64,000 bases of DNA from Ostrinia nubilalis (GCF_963855985.1 NC_087093.1:8935501-8999500), one strand, 5' to 3'; shown: positions 45,676 to 58,890, counted from the stretch's first letter. A program made the numbers and translations. The notes: a model not told the origin generated them from the letters alone.

Positions 45676-46611
45676 CAGGGTGGCCCAGAAAGAAATTCAC
45701 TTTTGAAAATTCAAGGAAAAAAATTCTGTGTAATTTTGTAGAACTTTATTCATTACAATTCAAAGAAAATGAAATGAAATTTATTTTTAAATTTTCCCTT
45801 AATTAATTACATCGTCCAGGAGATTTCCTTGACGCTTACAACATTCGATCAACATACATCAAAATCTTGAAATGCGTTCGTTAGAATTCCCTCAAAACCT
45901 ATTTTCCATTTTTTGCCGAATCTTCAGCTTCAGTTGCTGCATGGTTGTTGGATTATAAAAGTATACTCTATTCTTAAGGTAACACCACAAAAGGGGTTTT
46001 CTGGAGTGAGATCAGGGCTTCCTGGTGGCCAGGAGATGTCACCCCTGCCTAAAAAATTTTTTTTGTGGGAACATGTATCTTACCATCTAAATGCTCTCAT
46101 TTGAAGTGTGACACGTAGCCCAATCTTGATGAAACCAAGTGCTCCTGTCATAACCTTGCGAATCTTGCCACTTTGAAATCAAAAAGCTTTTCAGCATGCC
46201 AGTATAGCGCTCTCAAAAATTAATCTTCCTTTCGATGCAACAAACCAATTAAGCAGGGGTGAAATCTAGTTGCCACTAAGAAGCCCTAATCTCATTCCAG
46301 CAGACTTCTTTTTGTGAGGTTACATTGTGAGCAGAGTATACTCTAAAAATCCAAAAACTCTGCAGCATTCATCCATCCTGAATCCATTTCAAGGTAACTC
46401 TTACGAAAGTTTTCCAAAATTTTTATGTATGTTGACTGAATGTTGTAAATGTCAAGGGAATCACATGTACGATGAAATTTAAAAAAGAAAGTAAATTTAT
46501 AAATAAATTGCATGAAATTTCCTTTAAATTAAAATGCTTAAAGTTTTACAAAAATTTACAGTTTTCGTTTCCTTACATTTTCAAAAGTGAACTTTCTTCT
46601 GGGCCACCCTG
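45676..46611. mobile_element. Mariner-derived foldback carrying two inverted transposase ends
   Basis: Inverted ends CAGGGTGGCCCAGAAAGAAA and the complementary right end (...TTTCTTCTGGGCCACCCTG) are flanked by TA (45674-45675, 46612-46613), giving 936 bp. On the minus strand near the left end the sequence encodes ISWPPGSPDLTPENP followed by a degenerate remainder; on the plus strand near the right end it encodes LIPADFFL(stop)GYIVSRVYS. Both are the region around the third catalytic Asp of a mariner DDE transposase, so the same C-terminal piece is present twice, head to head. Stops and frameshifts make both copies dead. Confidence 0.85.
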
Positions 46612-48359
46612 TAGTTTTAAAATGGAAACCTTTTCAAGTACGGCCATTATAATTTGCTCAGAAGCGAATGGCTTCTCTTGAGATCTAATTTAGGGTATTT
46701 GACCTCTACAGATGTCAATCATATAATACGCATGCCTCCTTGACAACCGAGCCAACCACAATTAATTAATTAATTAATTATTAATTGTGGTTTTAATCTA
46801 CTCAATCACAAATACAATAATATGCCAACTATAGAAAGATTAATTAAAGTAATTATCAAAGCTCTCAAATATCATTTTAAATGCATAGTATATTTAATTA
46901 ATGTAAATAATATTATAGACCTGTTGTTGAATTCCAGCGAAAGTCAAACCTAATTCATAATTTAAAATAATCTGTAACTTTGAAAAAAATGTTATTGTTA
47001 AATGGAAAATACTGCGAAGCAGTCATTAAACAAGGTTATATTCAAATTAAAGCGAAAGATATAATTTTTACGAAGCCAAATCTGGAATAAAAAAGAGAGC
47101 TTTAAAAATTAATCCTATTCCATAGAATCTCGTAAGTACAATAGCAATGGAATTGCAACCGTTATCTACATCCATATTACACTAAATGGCGTTGCTGATT
47201 GTCCCCTCGCTATCTTACATCATAGCAAATTGGGCCATGTGACGTCACGTTAATTAAATTACAAGTTATAAATTACTCTTGACGTTTGCTAGATAGCGCA
47301 AAGCTTACCCGGCGCTTAGCCCAGCTAACGCGCATCTATCTTCTTAAGACCTATTATGCATAAGGAAGCGCACTAACTCTGATAACAAACGAGCTTCCGA
47401 TTTCATAATGCACCCTCTATTTATGTGGGTAGTTCGGTAATCAAGCACAGCACTCATCTTTAATGAGACCAAGATTCGCAAAGCCAAGTGAATCAATCTT
47501 CCTCGGTTATCAAGTTTTCTCGATAATCTTTGTAGAGAGTGATAAATGCCTAAAGATAAATTAAATGTCACCTACATGAAATTGACGTATGATTTACCAT
47601 TATCAAATAAATACGAGTTCATTTTTTGTACAATAAATAAGAATGTTCTGCAAAATAAATTATTTGTATGTGAGCAGAATCGAACCTATAAATAATATTA
47701 AAACAAAATATGTACCTACTTATTACCAAAAAAAATATATAAATGGAACAATACGATGTTCATAATTTAATTACTTACTGAGCTATTATTAGCGAGGTGT
47801 TGATATTTTTGCCAATAAGTAGGCAAGTACTTTTCATCACCACCGCTGGAGAGCTTAAAAATCTGGCACTACTGAATAAAAAACATTTTCACGCGGCCCG
47901 AAAATACAGGGCACAAGGGACAGGTTTACAGTCGGACTTTGAACTGTTAAAAGTTCCCGAATTCGATATTTCCCTATTTTCGATTGTTATCTTCCCGGAA
48001 ACGGATGTCGAACGTTTTTATTTTTGCTGCTCCATGCATCGATAGCTACTGGCTCCGAATGCGAGTGTGGCCGGCGTTGTTGAGTGAGCTCATTTATTAA
48101 TATTTTATGATTGGATTGCATGAGGCGCACAATAAAAATAAAGAAAAATTCCTCACACTTACTTGAAACTAAGAAATAAATGTCAAAAATAACAATTGTC
48201 TCTAATAAATTTGTAAATAGACGATAACAATTCTGCGTTCATTTTCATTACATGTATCAAGGCCAATTGTACGTGTACTTAATAATATGTACCTATCTAT
48301 TGGCACATCAAAAACCTTCGATCGTTATTTACCAAACACGCTGAAATACAATACTACCC
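46612..48359. other. Non-coding stretch with a (TTAA)n palindrome
   Basis: ACCACAATTAATTAATTAAT...TTAATTGTGGT at about 46755-46793 is a low-complexity palindrome. Otherwise AT-rich with chance frames. Confidence 0.4.
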
Positions 48360-48570
48360 TACAGAAGTAGTAGAAAGGGCTGGGTAATTAACGGTTTCAT
48401 TATAATTACGAGGCCGACAGTAAGGATTACCCGCGGCCCGGCTAATCGCGGCACTACTCTAAGCCGGTCGAGCTCTAAGTGATGCAAACGAGGAAACTTT
48501 AGGATCACAAACGGTCCCCGAGTTCATCACACAACTTTGATCGACAATCCAAAGTCAAAAGTTACTTTCG
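48360..48570. promoter_or_regulatory. Candidate regulatory island
   Basis: A CG-rich pocket with GGGTAATTAACGG, CATTATAATTACGAGG, GGATTACCCGCGGCCCGGC and GGCTAATCGCGGC: several homeodomain-like TAAT and Bicoid-like GGATTA cores close together. It has no frame or repeat ends. Inference only. Confidence 0.25.
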
Positions 48571-49889
48571 TACTGCACTGCGGCACCGGTTTTTCATATG
48601 AACATACAAGTATTAGTTTCAATCCTTCGCTTTCAATTGTTGTCAATCTATTTTATTTTACTACTTTTATCTGAATGCAAAAAAGAGGAATATTTTATGT
48701 TTATTGATCCTATGAGAATAAAGGAATATTTTATTGTTATTTATAAAATAAATTACCATAATCATAGTTTTAAAACTCATAATCGAATTAATTAATCCCA
48801 CAATTGAAATATTATCCATTAAATAAAGAACCCACTGTTCCCCAACACTCAACCCAAAGCGGATAAATTATGCCAAACATAAAATTCATCGTCTTCTCGT
48901 GTCTGTGTCATACTCGGGATTTTCGTACATTCTCCTGGGTTATCTTTAAAAACATTTTAGAAATGTACGGAATAAGTAATTTAATTTACGACGGTGCGAC
49001 GCCGAGCCAAACACATAGAAAATCAAGACAAAATTTGGGACGTGAGACAGTCGGCAGTCTGAGACCTAACGACGAGAAATTATTTCCAATAAATGCGTGC
49101 CAATGTCAAATTGGGTTCCGTAGGTAAGTTTAAGAAAGACAATTACATATTAAAATAATTAATTAGTCTCTGCTAACATATAGAGCGACTATATTATGGT
49201 CTTTACTTTTCACATCAAATTATTAATGTCAGAATAAATCGTCAGATAATAGACATTTTGACATATTTCCCATACTGAAACTATCAATGTGCCAGTTATA
49301 CCAGGAGTTATTCTCGGATAAAAGTTTGGTCAAATCGGGCCTAAAGATAATGACTTTAGTTTTTTATCTAAGTTCTGAAAATTGTTCACAATAAAGTATA
49401 ATTATTCTAATACTAAAACGATAAATAGACGCTGAAATTTCATTAGTCTGCTTCCAGTGGATAGTAATTGCTATTCGTTAATCAATTTAAACTTCGCGAA
49501 GTGAAATAGAATTAGTCTATCAGGCGCTGCATAGAATACACTGATAGTCGCGGCATAACTTCGGAACAAATTACCTCCTATCTACTTCGTTATACACAGA
49601 ACGATAATGGGTTTATGGAAAAATGAACTTTGCAAAATATTTAATAAACCACTGTATATTATCTATCGACAAATCGATGTGTCTGCTTACGTCACAACAT
49701 TTAATTTTACGTAAGTGTTGTTTTACTTTGCTGGCAATCGCTGTTCCTACCCAGTACGCGGTTTCGTCAATTTAAGCTGTGGGAAATGTCCTTTTTCTCA
49801 TTTCTCTCAAAATCTGTATTACATAAATTTTACTTCTTTTCTGTAACATTTTTTTCTTAGATGACACTTACCGAACGTAAAATATTCAT
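48571..49889. other. Non-coding stretch, no gene recognised
   Basis: AT-rich DNA with chance frames. Confidence 0.4.
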
Positions 49890-50260
49890 GGACGGAAGTT
49901 TAGCAACACCCGAGCGACCCTTCGACTGCGGTTGAATAACCTTCGACTCAAGTGTCGTGTACAGTAATTTGGCGAGATTCATGACTCATAAACAAGACGG
50001 CATTCATTTTGCCAATATTCAAGATCGTTAATCGATATAGTGGGAGCGGGACCTGCGAGGGGGGAACGGAAATAATCTGTCTTGCCGCTTCCACCGCGCT
50101 CCAATATGTAAGCACTCCAATTGATTTATTTGCGTTTTATGGGTTTGCGATTCTATGACTCGTATGAAAAGATGGGCCTGAAAGGCTACCATAATTGATT
50201 ATAATCGAGGTATCTTTGCCGCACAGATTAATCAGAGTATGTGCTTTGCAGAGCAATAAT
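49890..50260. promoter_or_regulatory. Candidate regulatory island
   Basis: CG-richer block with GACTCATAAACAAGACGG, GATCGTTAATCGATATAG, TTGCGTTTTATGGG and TAATTGATTATAATCGAGG. TTTATGG and TAATTGATTA resemble Hox-type sites. No coding or repeat signature. Inference only. Confidence 0.22.
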
Positions 50261-51397
50261 CTCATCAATTAGGTCATTTTAAAAGTTCACTATTGTATTC
50301 GGCGGTACGGACATCCCTGACTATTATTGTGCAGTCTTCAATAGTAATTTTAATTACTACGATGAAACTGAATAAAGAAGTGTTAAAGATGTACCTATCT
50401 AATGATGAATACACGAAACAGACAACCGAAGTATTCGAAACATCCAGACAACAAATAACCGCTTAACAAGCTAGCTACCAAAATAGAACATCGCCCAATC
50501 AACAGCCTCTCGCAGGGCAATGAAATTCTATTGTTAAGGAAGTCGTTTTGAGCTAAGGCGAATTTCGTCTATCATTTCATTATAATGTTAATCCTTGACT
50601 GTTCAGAATCTGTAATGAAATTCGTGGTAGTCGAGAGCGATTTCACTTGATTAATGTCAGAGTGCTCGAGCCCAGGCGGAAATTAAGCTTCCTTAACGAA
50701 GTTTATTGCACTTTTTGTTAACTTGTTTCCTAATTAATTTGCAGCAACAAGTGCCCCCCAATGTTCGAGCGGATAAATCACCGCCGAAAATGTAGCTTTA
50801 ATTCCAATGCCGAAACTCTTTCGCAAATTCTTTCACATTTCAAGATTTCAAGAAAAGGCGCTAATGCTCCTTTGGCGCTGTTACGGAACTTTTCAAAAGA
50901 TAAATGCGCCTATTGTTGCGATTGTGGAACTTTGCAAATCACTTTTTGAGGCTTACTCTGATGGAATAATCGCTGATTTTTTGTATCTGCCTGCCAACCA
51001 ATTACTTGAATCGTCCTTTGTCACTGTTTTTAAAATTAACAAACCGTCGCCCGCGGCTTCATCCTTGCTGACTCTACATTTTTATTTTTTGTCCAATGTA
51101 TAGTGTAGGTCTACTTATATGAAGTAATTATTATAACTTCCACCTCGTTATATAGCTACTTAATATTTTATGTTCTATTTTTGGTGTTAATTTTAAAAAG
51201 GTCAAGTCAATAGGGTAATTGCCTGGAACTGGGTCAATCCAAAAAACTTTCCTCGCAAACTTTGAAACACTAATCGCCGGTGTCGTGTTACTTTTTTTAA
51301 TGAATAGTCCCACTTCAGAGAGGACTTTTCTAGACCTGAAACCCACGATAACGAAACTAGAGGCTAAAATAATATTAAATTGGCGATAATTGCAACA
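50261..51397. other. Non-coding stretch, no gene recognised
   Basis: AT-rich. A short CGTCGCCCGCGGCTTC piece at 51047-51062 resembles the Helitron terminus but is too short to call. Confidence 0.4.
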
Positions 51398-51500
51398 GCA
51401 GCAGTTGAGTATCGGACTGCCGATTTGAGAGGACGCTTGTTCGATCGTCAACCGCTGGACTATTGTGGTGAACTCACTACTCTTAACATAGGCCTATTTG
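51398..51500 (+). mobile_element. Probable tRNA-derived SINE fragment
   Basis: A tRNA-like head (GTTGAGTATCGGACTGCC, then TTGTTCGATCGTC as a B-box-like motif) is followed by CGCTGGACTATTGTGGTGAA and CTCTTAACATAGGCC, resembling the lepidopteran SINE body GTTGGACTATTGTCGTACCC...AACACAAGCC as I recall it. The 106-codon minus frame across this region is a by-product. Confidence 0.45.
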
Positions 51501-54500
51501 GATTTTATACCTACCATCAATCTTTTTTTAACCTTTCATGTGTCCCTAATATATAATTTTCCTATAGAATCATTCATCAGATTTGCGTAAAATCTTGTTT
51601 CTTCAATTCAGAATACGAAATAATAGCAACTGAAACCGAAATTTAATTCACCAGCGGCAATATTATAACGTATTTTACAAGAGGGAAATTCAAAACATCG
51701 TGTAACGAAACACGGTACTGCGTACTATCCATTTCCCGGAAAATTTATTATCACTAGGTACGCTTCTTTGAAACAGATTAACGGTGTCAAAACATTTGTT
51801 AGGTTACTTGTACACGAGGCGGCCGGCACTGAGTTTGGAACTCATTCCACAATACATACTTTTAAAACACTTAAGCTTAGAAACGAATTGAATAATGGGA
51901 CTAGACACGTGTAAGGTCCGAGCACTAGGTATAAGTAAGCAATCTTAGAGCTTATACGGAAATTTCCACGCTTTAGGTCACTCGTAAGTAATTACTTCAG
52001 AAAGTCATGAAAAATGATATCAAATATACTGAAATGGGGAGAACTCATTTTAATATTATCTTTTATAGACTAGTTCAAAAAGTTATTGCTGACTTTAATC
52101 ACCAGTTGAAGATCCAACTACATTTGAAATACAGTTTTCAATAGGTAGGTACTTCACTCAAACTTCAAATAACAAACTCCATTTACGATATCCGAAGCAT
52201 GCGCAGTTTTAAGCAAAGCTTAAAACGATTTCATTTTTAACCGAGTTCAACAAAAGGAGGAGGTTCACAATTCGGTTGGTATGTTATTCACTAATAAATC
52301 ATAATTTGTTATCAAATGAAACGTTGAAATTCTCCAAAAGTGCTTGGCAAAAGCTGGGAAAAGCTTATCTCTAGCTAGAGGTTCTGGCAGTTAAGCACTC
52401 TGGACTTTGGCTTTAAACTCTAATCTGTAAGTATAAACGCACAACAGTATCTTCCTTGATTCTTAATCTTTTTCGTCTTTTACCTTCAACTTTGAACTTT
52501 ATCAGTCAACACGTGGTTACCACATTATTCGATCTAATTTATTTACAACGCTGTTCTGACGTAAACTGTGAAACAGCGTTTCCAAAAATATCTTCCTCAT
52601 TTATCGCGCTGATGAAACAAATTTATTTACATTCGGAGCATTTGAAAAGCTAGGCATTTTGACTATATTTTAAGTAATTTTATCAAGTCATCAAAAACGG
52701 ATCGTCTTTCGCGAGAACCGCTTTATTTACCCTAGGCATTTGGTGTTTTCCTTGAAATAATCGTTTATCATTACCTATTAACTTAGAAAAATGTTTCCAG
52801 TGTGATTCGATAATAGTGATCTTCCATTACCTATCTTACCTTCCTAGAAATTGGAATAAACGTATTTTAATTGTTTAACTTTTTATAACGCATTTGTGAG
52901 TGTTTATCTTGTAAAATTTTCTTATTCCGGTGCATTTGTATTCTAAACAAAATAAAACGCACCTGTCCACTTATTTATTGCAGAAGGAATAACATAATGG
53001 CCGTAAACTCATTAACTGGTTTTATTACGGCGAGTCTGCGTGTATTTCCTTTGCTTGGCGAAACTGTCAAAACAAGAGACTCTTAAAGGGTAAAACAGTG
53101 TCTACGACAGCTAATACGAAGTGGAAAGGAATAGTGCTCACGGCCTATTACACAGGCTCGGCTAATATACGAGTAAGTCGGTTAACTTCTGCCCTGGTAT
53201 TAATCACGATAATCTTCTGCGCACTTATTTTCTTAGCCGAGTACTTCGTGTGACTGACTGCAATAAAGGTTTTCGACCTCACAAATTTAGACGAGCCAAC
53301 ACTAAGCAGCACATTTCAAAATTACTTTTAGTTGGTACTATTTTATAATGACAAAGCAGTATTCACGTGCAAAACCTTACTACAGCGGAACAAATTGCAG
53401 TAGAATAAATACTTCCTAGTAAAATCTATTTGTACTAATACTTATGCTTTAGGTGCTTCAGATTACAATAAATTGATGCTGAACATAGCCACTGACTGAT
53501 TTCAGCGAAAATGCTAAAGGCAGCAACCCTTCAATGGCTCTCCTCACGCTAAGTTTAGAAGGCTATTTCTACTTACTAAGCTCAATGTATAATTATCCAA
53601 CCAGGAATATTCTAACTGTTAAGGCTTCTATTTACTACCACAAGAACAGTTCTTGAAGGAAGTACCTATTTCTATGACGAACTGAAACCCAAGTAAGTCG
53701 GCTTTATAATGTTAACTGAAACAACCGGGAGTTAGGTAAATACTTAATAATATGTATAGGTGTTTCCTATAGATGATTACATCTGATGGTATTCTAGCGA
53801 GGGATCAGTGACTGTATAAGTTAGATCGCGCTGAGCCCTCCGCCGCAGCGCTGTCAAAGGCGCGGATTGCGACGTCTGCGCCCCGATCAAATATTTGTTA
53901 AACAACAAAGAACTTGCTCGTATATCGGCTGATCCATTAATCACCCTTTTATTGTATAGGGTGGCTCAAAGCGTAATATTGCTTTTCGACCTCGACAGCC
54001 GCTTTACTCATGAACACGCGCCGTAATGACCTGTTTAAGAAGAGTTAAATGAAAATCGATAACAGCAACATTGCTAAAACTTCAGCAAAAAGATTCTTTG
54101 AGAGTGCTTCAGTGGCGTTTGCAATCATTACCGGTATTGAACCAGAAAATCGAAGATTTATTTGATACTGAATAAAATTTGAAATCTATTTTTGTGCTCA
54201 AGTCCTTTTCATATCAGCCACATTAAACTAGTCATTTTACAAATTGAGATGTTATGATCCTGATAAATATGTTATTTTTGAGATTGCCGTTCTATTTTAG
54301 AAGTAAGTACGAGTATAGTTGTTGCATTTCACGAAGGCGGGTGAGCTTTACATGAAATGTGTGGTAGCTCGCTACTGATCGTTTTTCAAAAGTTTTGATA
54401 GACATTACACTATCGTTATGTGCATGTCACGTACACATACGAGTAAAGCTCACTCGTCTTCGTGAGTTGCAAGAACTCTATAGTTCTTGTAGAATAATTT

Positions 54501-55161
54501 AAGGTACTTTTAATTCCAGAAATAGTCAAGCGAGGTGTATGTTTTGACAAACCAAAATATACGTGACCGATTCTGCTTGCAAAAGGCCAGCAGTAATAAA
54601 GTTTAAACTCCCACGCCGCCATATAACCGGACGTTCATATAGTGCTTTGTGAAGTCATTTGTAGAGGTCCAGGGAGCCGTGCAAGCGTGAGCGTGAGCAA
54701 GCTTCTACAGGGACCCTTGAAAAGGTCTTTATCGGTCCATAAAACTTCTTTTATGTTACACGAACTTTCTGTAGCGAACGGCAACTTGTTTGATGGTCAC
54801 CCTCGAAAATAATTTTCTAAGCCCTCCACCAGCTTTCCCGATCGCTCCACGAGTTACTGCCGATAAAATAAATTCTATATATAAAATAAATTCTGTTATG
54901 ATCCCTTTTACTTTTTACTGAAAGCTCTCAGACGTAGCAATAATGGGATGATCCAAGAATGAATGTTCCCAATAAGTCGTCCCTTTTGACCTTAGTTAAA
55001 TATATTTTCTCCAGCTTTGGCCTTGGAATCCGATCGTTAGAATCAAAATAATGTCCGCTTAGTACCTATAAGCAATAATTTAACCGTCACTCTACTGTAC
55101 CCTTCTTATCCTTCTCTGTGAAAGAGGAAAAGCGGGGCTCATAAATATCATAAAAGTTTTT
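51501..55161. other. Long non-coding stretch
   Basis: Mostly AT-rich unique-looking DNA with CG-richer pockets near 53090-53260 and 53820-53890. GTATAGGGTGGC at 53954-53965 resembles a mariner end but has no partner. No gene supported. Confidence 0.4.
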
Positions 55162-55372
55162 AATTTTTAGCGTTAAGAGTCGCATCTCAAACTACATAAT
55201 TTGAAAATTATAAATAACTTGAAAAAATCGAACTGCCTAAGGCGGGAATTGAACCCACGACCTTCCGCTTGCCGGGCGACTGCTCTTCCAACTGAGCTAC
55301 TTAGACACTGGATGAACCCGTCAATTCCCGCCTTAGGCAGTTCGATTTTTTCAAGTTATTTATAATTTTCAA
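55162..55372 (-). mobile_element. tRNA-SINE-like insertion with inverted arms and 12-bp direct repeats
   Basis: ATAAAAGTTTTT occurs at 55150-55161 and again at 55373-55384, consistent with the target duplication of a retroposed element. Between them lie perfect 54-bp inverted arms (55199-55252 and 55321-55374; the last two bases overlap the right repeat) enclosing a tRNA-like sequence whose 3' half is part of the left arm. No protein is encoded. Confidence 0.65.
55234..55306 (-). tRNA. tRNA-like sequence, probably a pseudo-tRNA or SINE head (GGC at anticodon position)
   Basis: The minus strand gives 73 bases that fit a cloverleaf: acceptor GTCTAAG/CTTAGGC with one U-G pair, D arm GCTC/GAGC, anticodon arm GTCGC/GCGGA with a failed first pair, 5-base variable loop, T arm GTGGG/CCCGC with loop TTCAATT, then A. 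The anticodon loop CCGGCAA puts GGC (alanine codon GCC) at 34-36, but position 33 is C instead of the near-universal U, and the acceptor lacks the G3-U70 pair that marks tRNA-Ala. A functional alanine tRNA is therefore unlikely. Confidence 0.45.
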
Positions 55373-55437
55373 ATAAAAGTTTTTCTTTTAGTTCAAAAGT
55401 TTTTCAGGAAATAAAGACGCTTTTTTGCTCGACTTGG

Positions 55438-55459
55438 TGGGGGCACTGCCGTGCCCCCA
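55438..55459. repeat. Short GC-rich hairpin
   Basis: TGGGGGCAC and GTGCCCCCA pair across a 4-base loop. It stands alone beside the tRNA-like insertion and has no known role. Confidence 0.6.
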
Positions 55460-57549
55460 GATTAAGTACATTGTTACTTAGCGCAATTTTCAGGCTAAAA
55501 ACAATTTTAGTAGGTCTGAGTACCTACCTAGTATTCAGTAGAAAATCACAGCTACTCGTGCCAGAAGCTCGTCAATGGTTATCGTTAAAACCGGATCTAA
55601 AAGATTTCATAAGTTATGGCGGTATTAAAGCAATATTAATCAAGTGCGACTAAATGGTATGAATTGGACTGAGTGGGTGCGGCCGGGAGCGATTTCGTGC
55701 TCTGGTGCCCGCCACACGTCGCTGCGCCCCGACAATGCTGCGCGCTGCCCTCGGAACGACATACCATTGTTTTTGATTAATCACCCCACTCATCTAGACC
55801 TTTCAGAATATTTGATGGACCTATTGCGGCTCATCGGAGCTTGTGAGCTCTAACAAAATCATATTTCGAACGCACATTAAGTTTGCGCCCGACGGCACTG
55901 AATCGCCGGCACTTTCAAAAGACTCATAATTTCATAGAAAGGGTTCACCTCATAGCAGTTTTAAACACATATTCTTTTACGAGGGTGTCTTTTGATTGGA
56001 TTCTGCTCTACCTAGAATATCAGCAATCACGCCTGTTTCTGCTGACATCCTTATTAGCAAAAAGCTACAAAAGGCTACAGAACACGTACATAGGCTCGAT
56101 TTAATTAAATATTAATTTTACGATCTCACCATTCCGTGTAAAACAATAGCGTTCAATTAATTTTGCGGTTTTCACCTACATAAATAAACAGCGCGAGTCA
56201 ACGGCGCAAGTTCCAGTGTAAATGGAACAAAAGATGTTATCAAGTTGTAGTTAATGAAAGTTAATTTTGTCGTGAGAAACACAAAGGACTCGATACGTTG
56301 AGGGGAACATTTAGACTGCCAGCGACTCTATTGTTTATGTTTAAATGTAAATTTTATTAATTACTTACGTTTTGGACAGCGGCCACGGCACCATACCGTG
56401 TTTTCCTTTTCCGAGGAAATGAGCAAGTAATAGAACTCACTGTGAAAGTAAATGCGCAATAAAATTTATTGTGGATTAAGAACTGAGGAATTGGCTGTGT
56501 TCTTTATTGACCATTACTGAAAATTGCAAAATTTCGAGCCCACTCAGTCGCTGAACACTACTGGACTTTAAACTGCCAGTAATTAACTTCACTGAACAAC
56601 TTCAGCCTGGAAAAGCTTCTAAATAGTGTATTGTTAGTGTGCAGATAAATTACAGATCGTTTTAGTCTTTAATTGAGATCATTTATTTTAATAGATATTG
56701 AATTTGATGGCTTAAATAATGGTGATTCATTATTATCAATCGTTTTTAGGTTCCATAGATATAAAAATATCGACACGCTACGCTCTTTTAGATAAAGATA
56801 ACATACATAACATATTTTATTGGATGAATAACAACAATCGAATCTATCTATCAAAAACATGCCTCGTTAGTGTTCGCCACTACACAAACGACTGGCATAA
56901 CAGTGTGAATCATTTTATTTTTTCACTAAAATTACACGTGCTAAGCTAAGCTGCCAATAAAATAAAATCCATTTTATACAACGCGCGAATACAAAATACG
57001 AACATTATTTTATTTCATCTGTAGTAAAATAAAAACTCCTTAGGCATATAAATTGGTAGTGGGATATAAAAGGCGCGAACGGGCGATGCAGCGCGTTTTA
57101 TGGGTGTCATAGAATTGTACGCTCGTAAGCATCCGTTTTATTGCGTCAGCTGCTTATTAATAATACATTTTAGTACTGATACCGAGAGATAAATCGGCGC
57201 GAAAGAAATTTCAGGTGCTATTTTAGGCGAAAAGATTTCAGAACTTCGCGAAATTATTTGGCACGCAATCTCTACAGACTAAACGAAGCTAGTGTTAAAA
57301 GAGCTCTATTATTAGGTAGATTTTGAAAATAGAATGTAGACCTACCACCTAATATCAACCAAGGCCTACCTAAATTGCTATATCGACTATCGATTGAAAT
57401 TTAAAATACCAGTATCAGCAACTATGTACCTATGTAAATAGTCTCGATCTAAACTCCTAAAACTTATCAATTATCCTAGCAATTGCTACGTAAACAGATG
57501 AGGCGCTATGTCGAACACACAGTCAACTTTGCTAGTTCCATTTTGCAGG
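55460..57549. other. Non-coding stretch, no gene recognised
   Basis: AT-rich DNA with a CG-rich spot at about 55676-55765 and chance frames. Confidence 0.4.
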
Positions 57550-57900
57550 CGTATCGTAAAACGTAAGCATTAGATTAGAGGTAGGTATGCGTATGTAAAG
57601 TGATGTAACAGCCGAACGTATAACCCTATAGAATCTCATAAAGCGTTTACGTTTGATGAAAACATCGGTAATGAAAGTTTGTCGGTAGTTGGCAGCGTGT
57701 ATGAAACTGTCTAACGCAGATGTTGCCGTTCTCGCGCCAACAACAGCGCCTCCGTCAAATTGACGACTAGTTTATTGGGCGTCCGCGACACCAATTAAAC
57801 GCCGTAAATGACTATAATGATGGCAATATCGGATTATTGCTACCATACCAATAACGCCGATAGTTATTTCAGCCGGTCAGCGAATTATAGACGCAACCAT
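57550..57900. promoter_or_regulatory. Candidate regulatory island
   Basis: CG-richer block with ACCAATTAAACGCCGTAAATG, GGCAATATCGGATTATTGC and CCAATAACGCCGATAGTTA. ATTA and GGATTA cores are frequent. No frame or repeat ends. Inference only. Confidence 0.22.
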
Positions 57901-58629
57901 TGTCTATGTGGGTCTCAAATTACATCTTACTACGAGTAGGTATAACATATTCTTATTTAATTATCTTTATGTTTAGCCGTTCATTCTGTATAATGCGCTA
58001 TAAACTTTCCGCAAATTTTATTGCAAATAAAGCTTTAATAGATATTTTAAAACCACAGGCCAAAATGTGAAATTGTTTAACTTTCAGAGGGCCACAGGAA
58101 TTTAATTCTCGAATTTCATGTGAATGAAGTTGTATACAGGTGCTATGCTTTGCGGGCGCTATCAATTTCAGCTGTGCAGGATTTGGTGCATTTTTGGAAC
58201 TGAAACTCCTGCATCGAGGTATTATGTCGCAGGACAAAACCCAATTGCACCATTATGCTTAGATAAAAAGGACGAACTAGGTAGTTATTATCAGATTAAC
58301 GACCGAGAACCATCAGGTGAGATACAGGCCAAGAGCTTCCTCGTTGTGGATAAAAAAAACTTACTACTTAAGTATTAAGCTTACTTCAAATACACAGAGT
58401 TTCCATGTTATACAAACTCTGTTTCGTAACCAAAATTAACTCGATTTAATATTTAAATTTTATTGCAATGTGAGCCTTAACCAATAAATATAACAAGGAA
58501 GTTACAGATTTATTGCAAAAAATCTGCTAAAATATTCCTGAAATCTGTAATTTTCCGCGTTTTTTACTCTGTCCAAACAAGCTGTTAAAGGTCAACAATG
58601 GTTAACATTTTAACATTATCCTAAAAAGT
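57901..58629. other. Non-coding stretch, no gene recognised
   Basis: AT-rich with chance frames. Confidence 0.4.
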
Positions 58630-58890
58630 TTCGCTTATAAATAAGGATTAAGCATTAAGTCGTCGTGACATCGGGCCAGAGGGCGAGCCTCCGAGTGCCG
58701 GACGCGCGGGTTATAACATAATTGAGGGCTTCCGCAGATATAAGGAGACTCCATTAAGCCACGTTCCAAGACGGAATCATTATAAATGAAAATAAGAGTA
58801 CAGCTCGGGTAATCTCGCCCGAACGCGGAAATAACTCCATGCCTCCGTTTAGCGACAGCCACTGCGGCGTAATAATTTCCTATTACTGAG
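58630..58890. promoter_or_regulatory. Candidate regulatory island
   Basis: CG-rich block with TAAGGATTAAGCATTAAG, GCCGGACGCGCGGGTTATAA, CTCCATTAAGCCACG and CGGCGTAATAATTTCC. Several ATTA and GGATTA cores; no reading frame beyond chance. Inference only. Confidence 0.25.

Noticed and set aside
46755..46793. TTAA-rich palindrome considered as a regulatory or transposon end
   Set aside because: Low-complexity (TTAA)n explains the symmetry.
51131..51451. 106-codon minus-strand frame
   Set aside because: Overlaps a probable SINE head and shows no protein signature.
53954..53965. GTATAGGGTGGC as a mariner terminus
   Set aside because: No inverted partner found nearby.
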